Virus record (IMG/VR): IMGVR_UViG_3300000228_000004
Span: 1 to 64,000 of that record
Reading direction: 5' to 3' (one strand)
DNA from: a virus
DNA: 64,000 bases
Below the pieces are notes generated by a model, which saw only the letters and a list, made by a program, of their open reading frames with translations, searched no databases and had not been told where the DNA came from. Positions within the stretch are counted from its first letter, which is position 1. The number at the start of each line of letters is the position of its first letter. Shown in pieces: positions 57,142-64,000 of this stretch. A program made the translations under genes and the position numbers.

Positions 57142-58401
57142 AGTCTTCAATTTAGCTTGTAATGCTTTATACATTAACATTTTTCTCTTTACTTCTTTCC
57201 TAGTAGAATAAATGTTCCCTACTATTTCGGGTATTATACCCTCATTGTCACGCCTAAAGAAAGCATTCATGCCAAAAGCAACATCATATTTATGCGTAAC
57301 TTCTCTAATTTCAGCAAGGCTATCAGGATTAAGGTACACTTCTTCATGCTCGTGTGTGTGATACTTAGCTCGTAAATTTTTCAATTCTTGAGGCAACTCA
57401 TATTCATTTATATATGTTTCTGGTGACATATTAAAAGCGCGCATACCAAGTAACGGGTACATTGAGTTGACGTCGACTGAAACCAACCAATTATGTTTAC
57501 CCTTTTGTGGTTGTCGAACATAACCACCAATAATTGTTTTATCTAGGCGGCTATGTCTGTCGAACGGCATTACAAGTCCCTCTTTCATAGCAAGGTTAGT
57601 CAGATATTGCCCCCAAGGTTTAACAGTGCCGAAGGAGTCATCCATATTAATACCCATCATTGAAGATAAAATTTTCATAAGCTCTATTAACTTCAGTTTA
57701 TCCTCTAGTTTTTTCAGGAGCAAAACATCTTGTATAGAATATTCTATGAATAAGTCTTTATCCCCGTGATAGAAATCTACTATATCATCAAACTTCCCAT
57801 AGTCAACCTTACCCTCACCAACACCAAGTTCCACTTTAACGATGTTGTCCAATGCGTATGACACTTGTGGCTTAGTTACGAACTTTTTGTATGCTTTCAT
57901 CATATCGATTAGATAAATTCCTTCCCAGTCATAGTTCATCCCTTCCATCGTTTTTATCTCTTTAACTTTATTAATTGGGGATAATCTTCTATAATTCACC
58001 CCGTCCAATTTCATTGCTCTGTTAGTGATATATGGGAAGTCGAATGAATCACCATTCCAAGCAGTTATAACCGTCGGTTTTAAATTTTCAAGTAATTTAA
58101 TAAAATCTTTAAAAAGTTCTTTTTCATCATAGTAGTGTTTGAATATCAAATTATCATATTTCTTAAATTTGGTTTCGTCGACCATTTTGTCTAAACTTAG
58201 AATTATTATCTTGTTGCTATAACTGTCGTATATCTGTATTTGTGAAACTGTCTTTTCAGCAAGCTGAGGATCTGGGAATGACTTATCTGCGTAATAACAT
58301 GAATTTTTAAATAAAACCCATTCATTCAATTCTTCATCGAATACTTCATAGTCAGTATAATCTTCAGCAAGAATCTCCGACATTTTCATTATTTTTTCCA
58401 T
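57136..58401 (-). CDS. 43: DNA polymerase, middle piece (gp43B)
   Basis: 421 residues. It starts with its own GGAGGAA site. SFPDPQLAEKTVSQIQIYD (~38) resumes the exonuclease domain; VITAWNGDSFDFPYI (~112) is Exo II; YSIQDVLLLKKL (~225) is Exo III. Motif A is VSVDVNSMYPLLGM (~310), followed by the start of the fingers (RKEVKRKMLMYKAL). Exo I is on the N-piece (59099); motifs B and C are on the C-piece (52379). Three polypeptides must assemble. Confidence 0.92.
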   Translation of the reverse strand: MEKIMKMSEILAEDYTDYEVFDEELNEWVLFKNSCYYADKSFPDPQLAEKTVSQIQIYDSYSNKIIILSLDKMVDETKFKKYDNLIFKHYYDEKELFKDFIKLLENLKPTVITAWNGDSFDFPYITNRAMKLDGVNYRRLSPINKVKEIKTMEGMNYDWEGIYLIDMMKAYKKFVTKPQVSYALDNIVKVELGVGEGKVDYGKFDDIVDFYHGDKDLFIEYSIQDVLLLKKLEDKLKLIELMKILSSMMGINMDDSFGTVKPWGQYLTNLAMKEGLVMPFDRHSRLDKTIIGGYVRQPQKGKHNWLVSVDVNSMYPLLGMRAFNMSPETYINEYELPQELKNLRAKYHTHEHEEVYLNPDSLAEIREVTHKYDVAFGMNAFFRRDNEGIIPEIVGNIYSTRKEVKRKMLMYKALQAKLKTV

Positions 58402-59058
58402 CTTTCATTTCCTCCATTAATTTTCTTTCAGAATGTTTCTTTTTTACTGCTTCAGATATTCTTTTCCTTTGTTCAGGGGTTCCTTTTCTTATCAGAATTA
58501 CTTTCGACAATATTTTTATACCTTTTGTCTCTTTCTTCCTTTTGGGCGTCCGTGAGGTTTTCCGTATATACATATACTGAATCTGATCGTCGCCTAATCG
58601 TTTCCTCTGAAGCCTTCGTACCTCTTCTTTTCTCAATCATTTTTTCTACGCGTTCTTCTAATTGCTCTTTAGAAAGGGATTCGATATATTTTTTCTGTGC
58701 TTTTGAATTTACACTTCTTCGCCAACTACTCTTATTCATCTCCGAAAGAAATTTCCCTTGTTCTTTAGCCCAAGTTTCTCTTATCAACGCAAAATCTCTA
58801 TTATTAGTAACATACCTATTCTGATTTTCACTTTGCATTAACACACAATTCAATAAGTATTCCTCTTTCATTCGTGTAAATTTTCACTAATGACTTATGA
58901 GCTATAAAATGTTCTCTAGCAGTTAAGTAAACTAAGTTTGAATTTTCGTTATCACCGCCCATACAAGATGGAACAATATGATGAACTTCACCATACCCTT
59001 CAAAACAAATTTCTCTTCTCTTTTTAACCAATTCTTGGTAAATTTTCAAATAATCCAT
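58364..59058 (-). pseudogene. HNH homing endonuclease in the polymerase gene, two frameshifts
   Basis: ORF 1 (58828-59058) has EVHHIVPSCMGG and LTAREHFIAHKSL, a clear HNH core. ORF 2 (58473-58871) continues in a new frame (EEYLLNCVLMQSENQNRY, then coiled repeats with Arg/Lys/Glu). ORF 3 (58364-58636) supplies KGTPEQRKRISEAVKKKH, a NUMOD3-like tail. Each junction lies at an A-rich run. It separates polymerase pieces N and middle, so it is the probable cause of that split. Now probably inactive. Confidence 0.78.
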
Positions 59059-59098
59059 AAATACTCCTTTTAAGTAATTAATGCTCGATATCTAAAAA

Positions 59099-59512
59099 CT
59101 AACTTTTCACCCTAACTCGTATTTCATAGTCTCTTCCGTACTTATTTTCTTCAACAGTTTCTATATCGAAAAACCATATTCGCATATCGTTGTTTTTTCC
59201 ATTATTGAAAAAATTATCTCTTATGTGTTTGTACTCTGGTCTCTGTCCGCCGTATAGTTCTTTACCGAGTGAATCCATCAACCCCTTAAACTCTTTTTCT
59301 TCTTTTGAAGAAGTAAATTCCCTTTTAGACAATTTCACGGATGGGTCTAGTATATATGAAAATTCACCATTTTTATTTTTTTCAAAGTATTCGTATTTTG
59401 GTGATATTTCTTCTATTCTTACTTGGTTCGTGTCAGTGTTCCTTGTTCTGCAAAAGTATTTAAAATCACTTTTCCATACTTTTTCATATTGTTCATTTTC
59501 GTAATCTCTCAT
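59099..59512 (-). CDS. 43: DNA polymerase, N-terminal piece (gp43A)
   Basis: 137 residues. The N-domain (EEISPKYEYFEKNKNGEFSY, LYGGQRPEYKHI) is followed by Exo I, MRIWFFDIETVEEN (~112). The chain then ends (YEIRVRVKS). T4 gp43 continues from DIE directly into the FPDP segment, which is found here on the next polypeptide. The start overlaps the upstream stop (TAATG). Confidence 0.88.
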   Translation of the reverse strand: MRDYENEQYEKVWKSDFKYFCRTRNTDTNQVRIEEISPKYEYFEKNKNGEFSYILDPSVKLSKREFTSSKEEKEFKGLMDSLGKELYGGQRPEYKHIRDNFFNNGKNNDMRIWFFDIETVEENKYGRDYEIRVRVKS

Positions 59513-59781
59513 TATATACCACCGAATAGTTTTCTTAATATGATCTGATAATTCCTTCCCTTTCTAGTACTATAATCTATCGCAGTGACGACCACCATAG
59601 AATAAGGGACTGAAAGGTTTGGATGTGATATCCAAGAGCTATATAATTCACCCAAACCAAATTTTATAGAAGCATCTTTTATTTGTGAAAGATAAAAATT
59701 TATTTTTCTAAAATTAAACATAACAAATAACCAGCCCATCCTAGAAGAAATTTTCCTAAAAAACATTATTTTCTCTTTCAT
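59512..59781 (-). CDS. Unknown 89-residue basic protein
   Basis: MKEKIMFFRKISSRMGWLFV, basic, with an aromatic/hydrophobic segment. Lies between helicase and polymerase genes, where T4 has regA in a similar neighbourhood, but the sequence does not resemble RegA. Confidence 0.65.
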   Translation of the reverse strand: MKEKIMFFRKISSRMGWLFVMFNFRKINFYLSQIKDASIKFGLGELYSSWISHPNLSVPYSMVVVTAIDYSTRKGRNYQIILRKLFGGI

Positions 59782-59788
59782 ACTAATC

Positions 59789-61147
59789 CTAATTGAAATT
59801 TATTACTGAAGTATCCATATCTCGTTCAGTCGCTTTTTGTAAAACATGTGTATTCGCTTTCGCCACTTGTTGCTCGACACCATCTTCATCAAGGTCACTG
59901 AACCTGACAGTAGAAAAATCCGTTTCAACTAAATGCGATGAAAGCATACCTGTGTTCCTATTCTTTAAGAACTTAATTAGGCTTTGATTCATTTCCCTTA
60001 ATTGTGGGTTAGAAAGTAACGCGATTACATTGTCAGCGGTCTGTATAACACCAAGTGAGTCAGCGATAGAGTCCAACCCTGACTCTAAGTTATCAAAACT
60101 CCCTCTGTTTAACTGGGCAGCAGTTAGTGCGATTATATCCTCTTTCTTGCTAAAACCATGTAATTCTTCCGCGATAGACTTGTAATAGGCATACCCACCA
60201 GCCGTACCTAAAGAAACCCTTGTTGACGCCATTAAGCCTATGTAATCAATACATATTAAGTCTGGCGTGAAACCATCCTTTGACTTCAATTCATTTAAAA
60301 GTGCTTTTAATGTCAATGTACTGAAAGTACCAGATGGAAAATCCTTAATGACCAAATTCCCAGCTATTTCTGAAATGGATTTCATCCTACTTTCAAATTC
60401 TTTTCTATCTAATTTACCCAAATCGTTAGCAGGGTGGTTCAAAAGATTAGCGTCTATCCTTCTAGCGATTTCCATATCAGTCATTTCCAGTGAAATGAAT
60501 AAAACATTCTTCCCAGATAAGTAAGCCGAACTTGCCGCCGACATAAGGATCGCACTTTTACCGCCGTGTGAAGGTGCTACGATTAAATTCAATGTTTTAG
60601 ACCTCAACCCACTACCAAGTGCCAAATCTACCGACGGGAGCCCGATACTAAGCCCAGATATTCTTTGAGTATAGTAATCATATCTTTCTAGTGTGGCTTT
60701 TTCTTCCTTGTATTTCATCCCTATATCATAGTCAAATGAAATACTCAGTGCTTTCTCTATCATACCAATAATAGGTTCGAATGGCTGGTCATTTTCTATT
60801 AAATCGGCTGATTTAAAAATTGCTTCAGATAATTCTTCTTTTTGGATATATTTTTCAGTTTGGTCAATTAAAAATTCTTTATTTTCAACAGATGGTTCAA
60901 GAATAACTTCTTTGAATTGCCCAATAACTTTAAGTTTGATATTCTCACTCACCTCACCTGAATTTTTAATAAAAATACCAAGTTCTTTAGGGTTTGGGGT
61001 AGCATCGTATTCTTTGTTATATTGTACTAGAGCCTTAAATATCTCAGAATTTTCTAAGTTCGAAAAATGTGAACTCTTTAAGTGCGGGAAAACCTTTGCG
61101 AAATATTCTGGGTCAACTATCAAATTTTTCAGTATTACACTTTCCAC
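59789..61147 (-). CDS. 41: Replicative DNA helicase (gp41, DnaB family)
   Basis: 452 residues. The N-terminal helical domain is followed by a RecA-like core: Walker A LIVAPSHGGKSAILM (~195), VLFISLEMTDMEIARR (~220), Walker B-like DLICIDYIGLM (~300), TAAQLNRGSFD (~340), and KFLKNRNTG (~395). It forms a hexamer that unwinds the fork and works with the primase at 25467. Confidence 0.92.
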   Translation of the reverse strand: MESVILKNLIVDPEYFAKVFPHLKSSHFSNLENSEIFKALVQYNKEYDATPNPKELGIFIKNSGEVSENIKLKVIGQFKEVILEPSVENKEFLIDQTEKYIQKEELSEAIFKSADLIENDQPFEPIIGMIEKALSISFDYDIGMKYKEEKATLERYDYYTQRISGLSIGLPSVDLALGSGLRSKTLNLIVAPSHGGKSAILMSAASSAYLSGKNVLFISLEMTDMEIARRIDANLLNHPANDLGKLDRKEFESRMKSISEIAGNLVIKDFPSGTFSTLTLKALLNELKSKDGFTPDLICIDYIGLMASTRVSLGTAGGYAYYKSIAEELHGFSKKEDIIALTAAQLNRGSFDNLESGLDSIADSLGVIQTADNVIALLSNPQLREMNQSLIKFLKNRNTGMLSSHLVETDFSTVRFSDLDEDGVEQQVAKANTHVLQKATERDMDTSVINFN

Positions 61148-61226
61148 ATCAATCCTTTTATTACAACGCGATGTATATTATTTTCACATGCGCGTTACCA
61201 CCCATAACGGGGGTGTTTGTTTTGGT

Positions 61227-61262
61227 TATTATACCACATTAATATAAAATCAAACTTAATCA
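61227..61262 (-). promoter_or_regulatory. Promoter-like element before the helicase gene
   Basis: GATTAAGTTTGA, TTTTATATTAATG, GG, TATAATAACC on the minus strand; a partial match to the main family. Confidence 0.45.
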
Positions 61263-61269
61263 ACCTTTG

Positions 61270-62080
61270 CTAAAACCACTCAGAAACTAACTCTAAATTT
61301 TCACTGAAAAATAAACATTCCAAATTTCCATTTTTTTGTTTGTTGGTTGAAGGAGCAGTTGAATTCATTTCCCTTATTTTTTCGAATTTTAAATCACCAT
61401 TTATATTGTTCAGTATATCTGTATAAACATAATCAAAATCCCCTTTTTTTAAAAAGTCAATGAATTCGCGTAAATCGTTTTCAGAAAACCCACTATAAGA
61501 TGAAGCTTGTGAAAAATAAGGGGATCTAAAAAATACAGCGCATCGGTGTTCCCCATCAGGGTTTTATATGATAGATTAGTAATCTTTGTCTTTCTTAATA
61601 CATCTTTCACTGAATTGAAATCCGTTTCATTTAAAGTGTAAAATCTACCCCCGAAGCTTTGATTCATACCGTTTGGTCCAAATCTTAAAAATGAATTAAT
61701 ACAAGAATTTGTTAAAAAATGTAGATATACCCCTTCCTCTTCTACCCCAGTCTTCCAGAAATTTTGATTGAACCAATCCCTGAAAGCATAATAAGAATTT
61801 TTGTCTTCTTTTATATATCCCCAAATTTCTCTAGTACGAACCGTTGTTCTTGGGTATATTCTTTGAAATTTATTATTTTAAATGTTTCGTACATTCTATA
61901 TATATTTTCGTCTAAATCATTTACCGAATATTCATCAAATGATTTATCCAAATTAAACAAAACCGCACCTGAACCGACGAAAGGTTCTATATAAATTTCC
62001 TTTTTCGTATTATTGATGTATTCATTTATGATACCGACAAACTTAGATTTACTGCCGGAATACCTAAAAAATTTTAACAT
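61270..62080 (-). pseudogene. dam: Dam-type adenine methyltransferase, two frameshifts
   Basis: The N-terminal part (62080-61811) has FFRYSGSKSKFV and YIEPFVGSGAVLFNL, the AdoMet motif. The middle continues in another frame (REIWGYIKEDKNSYYAFRDW, then FGGRFYTL). The DPPY catalytic motif is broken: FLDP followed by a C-run one base short, after which the third frame gives YFSQASSYSGFSENDL to a stop at 61270. Joined length is about 270 residues, like T4 Dam (259). Probably inactive if the sequence is right. Confidence 0.82.
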
Positions 62081-62095
62081 TTTTTGTCCTTGTTA

Positions 62096-63076
62096 TTAAA
62101 ACGGGGTGTTTATGTGGTCTTCAATAATTTCAATGATCCCCTCTATTATACCCAAGTGGTCATCCCTCAACATATTATCATCAATAGTAATACCGAAAGC
62201 ATGATCATGTCCACCACTTGATATTACCATCGGGTTTTGTCTCACATACCACAGGATAGTATCTTTCAATTGCTTAGCGTCGGTGTTATCTACCCTATGT
62301 GAAAATCGTATAGAAATATTCTTACCTTTTGTCTCATAAGGTAAAACATAATAATCGAAATCTGGGTAGTCATTTTGCCAAAATGACTTATGTTTATCAC
62401 AAAAAGCAAGTAAAATAGAATTTTCTTCGTCAAACACCGCTATATTGTTTTCTATAAGTGATTTGAAATACCTATCTTTATCTTCCAAAATTTTAACATA
62501 TATATCTTTGAACATTTTAGGTATTTTATATTGGTTTCTTATGATGTTTGATTTGAATGCCGAAAGCTTCAATTCCCAGAATACTGAATTTAAAAACCAA
62601 CCTATTTTGAAATTAGTTGGGTCTTCAAACTCTTTGTATATATCAAATGCATTAATAAACCCAACCAACTTTCCTAAATCTTCATTTACTGAGTGCGTAA
62701 ATTCATAAGTCAATAGGGTAGCTGACTTCCCTATCTCGTGCTTACAGTAAACATTAGGGAAACTCGCCAATTCATTAAATGTTTCTAATACATCACCCTC
62801 ATATGGGTGATGGTCTATGAATATAATTTTAATATGTGGGTGCCCTTCCGCTACTCTCATCAATTCTAGAAAAGCATCTTTATCGAAACTTAAATCAGTC
62901 ACGAATAGGGTTTTAGTTAAATGATTGATGTCCAAGTCTATTGATTTCAGTGTATCTGTTACTGACCCATACGATACATGAAAGGTATCCATATCCCCGA
63001 ATTTTTCTCTTAGTACTATGTTCGACCCAGCGCCATCAAGATCATTATGCGTCAAGTTAATTCTTTCTTTCATCAA
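62096..63076 (-). CDS. DHH-family phosphoesterase
   Basis: 326 residues. THNDLDGAGSN near the start, LFVTDLSF, and FIDHHPYEGD (~97) are DHH motifs I-III; ISSGGHDHAFG near the C-terminus is a DHHA1-like GGH motif. NrnA/RecJ relatives degrade short oligonucleotides or cyclic dinucleotides, so the likely substrate is nanoRNA or pApA. The stop lies 15 bp before dam. Confidence 0.85.
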   Translation of the reverse strand: MMKERINLTHNDLDGAGSNIVLREKFGDMDTFHVSYGSVTDTLKSIDLDINHLTKTLFVTDLSFDKDAFLELMRVAEGHPHIKIIFIDHHPYEGDVLETFNELASFPNVYCKHEIGKSATLLTYEFTHSVNEDLGKLVGFINAFDIYKEFEDPTNFKIGWFLNSVFWELKLSAFKSNIIRNQYKIPKMFKDIYVKILEDKDRYFKSLIENNIAVFDEENSILLAFCDKHKSFWQNDYPDFDYYVLPYETKGKNISIRFSHRVDNTDAKQLKDTILWYVRQNPMVISSGGHDHAFGITIDDNMLRDDHLGIIEGIIEIIEDHINTPF

Positions 63077-63510
63077 ACTTTACCCTTTGAATATTTTTTG
63101 TTAATTCTTTCTATTTCGATTTCAGGCATCATTTCTATATATTCTAACGCAGTACTTTCATTACACCTATAATATCTCATTACATTATCGATGGAACCGC
63201 TTTCGAATTTTTTCTTCCCTTTTTCAAACGGTATAAAACTTTTCGAGACCATGTTTCGTATTATATCCCATTGCTTATCAACTGGTATAGTTTTAGTCGT
63301 GAACATCAAAGCAAAATCTAAAGTATTCTCGAATCTAGCCAATAATTTATGAAACATAAATTCACTTATTTTCTCTTTTTCTTTTTGGGGGGGTTTTATT
63401 TTTTTATCAATACTAGCATTCATTACGCTCCACATAGAAGTTTCTTTTGGCGGCATATACTCTGGTATACTGGTTTCAGTATGGGTTATACCCCATTCAT
63501 CAGCCAACAT
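63073..63510 (-). CDS. Probable clamp-loader small subunit (gp62-like)
   Basis: 145 residues. ARFENTLDFALMFTTKTIP, then DKQWDIIRNMV, GKKKFESGS and RYYRCNESTALEYIEMM resemble the gp62 subunits of cyanophage T4 relatives in layout. It overlaps the DHH gene by 4 bp. gp44 would be expected upstream, beyond the window. Low sequence conservation makes this a tentative call. Confidence 0.5.
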   Translation of the reverse strand: MLADEWGITHTETSIPEYMPPKETSMWSVMNASIDKKIKPPQKEKEKISEFMFHKLLARFENTLDFALMFTTKTIPVDKQWDIIRNMVSKSFIPFEKGKKKFESGSIDNVMRYYRCNESTALEYIEMMPEIEIERINKKYSKGKV

Positions 63511-63895
63511 CCGATACCTCAGATGTTCGTTTTGAATTAGCGGAAACTGGGGCTACTGGGTCAGGCGTTTCCTGACCTTTACCCTCACGCGGAATTCCTT
63601 TCTTTTTCATTAGGTCGTGAACACCTAGATTGGCTTCTTCACCAAATATGTCATAGTAATAAGAAATCGCGTCATTGATATTAGAGCTATGAAATTTATA
63701 AGACTCTTGTGCTTTTTCAACGATACTCTTGAGGTTTTCATCTTCTGGGGTTTTATCCAGGACACCAGCCATATGTGAGTGAACAGACATTGCTTGTGAC
63801 GCAAGGTGTGAATTTGACAAGGTACTGAAAACTAAATCTAACCTCACTGTAATTTCTTCTAATTTTTTTCTTAACTCTTTCATTTCATTTTCCAT
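63500..63895 (-). CDS. Unknown 131-residue protein
   Basis: A coiled-coil-like start (MENEMKELRKKLEEITVRLD), then a helical domain and a Pro/Ser/Thr-rich tail. It overlaps the gp62-like gene by 11 bp. No family is recognised; a replication accessory role fits the location. Confidence 0.7.
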   Translation of the reverse strand: MENEMKELRKKLEEITVRLDLVFSTLSNSHLASQAMSVHSHMAGVLDKTPEDENLKSIVEKAQESYKFHSSNINDAISYYYDIFGEEANLGVHDLMKKKGIPREGKGQETPDPVAPVSANSKRTSEVSDVG

Positions 63896-63933
63896 TTCAT
63901 TCCCTTAAAATTGTTGATATTATTACAACATAA

Positions 63934-63957
63934 GACCATATGTAGCTACATATGGTC
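63934..63957. repeat. 24-bp perfect palindrome
   Basis: GACCATATGTAG followed directly by its complement. It lies about 40 bp before the 63895 start. It may be a hairpin in the transcript or a protein-binding site. Confidence 0.85.
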
Positions 63958-64000
63958 GATCTCTCCCAATCCTCTGCATATGACTCCAAAGTACATTGTA

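Noticed and set aside
58364-59099. Group I intron in the polymerase gene
   Set aside because: Only 40 bp lie between the N-piece stop and the HNH start, and the HNH frame overlaps the next polymerase piece, leaving no room for an intron core; the middle piece has its own strong ribosome site.
57136-59512. Split intein in the polymerase
   Set aside because: The N-piece ends YEIRVRVKS with no intein-start Cys, and no block F/G motif precedes the SFPDP segment.

Overview
The window looks like part of a large, AT-rich, T4-superfamily myovirus genome. The recognised core proteins are T4-type: both topoisomerase subunits (gp39, gp52), primase gp61, RNase H, single-strand binding protein gp32, sliding clamp gp45, UvsW, two RNA ligases (Rnl1, Rnl2), dNMP kinase, a thymidylate-synthase-fold base hydroxymethylase, DNA polymerase gp43, helicase gp41, a Dam-type methylase and a probable clamp-loader subunit gp62. 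The NAD salvage pair (Nampt plus NMN adenylyltransferase) recalls KVP40-like vibriophages, but the host cannot be read from the sequence. Every supported gene is on the minus strand, so transcription runs from 64000 towards 1. Genes are tightly packed, often with ATGA-type overlaps.

Layout in the direction of transcription. 63.9-59.1 kb: gp62-like protein, DHH phosphoesterase, frameshifted dam, gp41, and the N-terminal piece of DNA polymerase. 59.1-52.4 kb: the polymerase is broken into three ORFs, first by a decayed HNH endonuclease gene, then by 3.6 kb of small cargo genes that carries the scar of a tandem duplication. 52.4-40.6 kb: a dense cluster for DNA base hypermodification (thymidylate-synthase-like hydroxymethylase, DNA-base kinases, a PLP enzyme fused to a kinase, pyrophosphorylase/amino-acid-transferase-like proteins, dUTPase, HAD phosphatase, 2OG oxygenase, dNMP kinase) with two possible nucleases. 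40.5-36 kb: small genes, Rnl2, and four short proteins sharing a MLKEIxE leader. 36-30.8 kb: uvsW split by a split intein, with two homing endonuclease genes. 30.7-23.2 kb: gp45, gp32, RNase H, primase, and an AAA-type ATPase split by an intein with a very short N-piece. 23.1-10.4 kb: small genes, NAD salvage, RNA repair (Rnl1, HD-kinase, cREC domain), one tRNA, and a RecB-like nuclease. 10.3-3.5 kb: a large origin-binding-protein-like helicase and topoisomerase. 3.3-0 kb: the N-terminal piece of a probable terminase with an N-intein, a homing endonuclease flanked by 22-bp direct repeats, and a tandem-repeat protein that runs off the window edge.

Three themes stand out. (1) Fractured genes: split inteins sit exactly in the Walker A or DECH motifs of three ATPases, and the polymerase is split without inteins. 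(2) A large thymine/uracil hypermodification operon contains a PLP-enzyme/kinase fusion I cannot match to a known pathway. (3) A phage-specific promoter element (TATAAT preceded by two TTTAA half-sites 11 bp apart) recurs about twenty times in front of small accessory genes. Frameshifts, mostly one base in a homopolymer, are concentrated in accessory and mobile genes while long core genes stay open; this favours real decay, though base-calling error cannot be excluded from one sequence.
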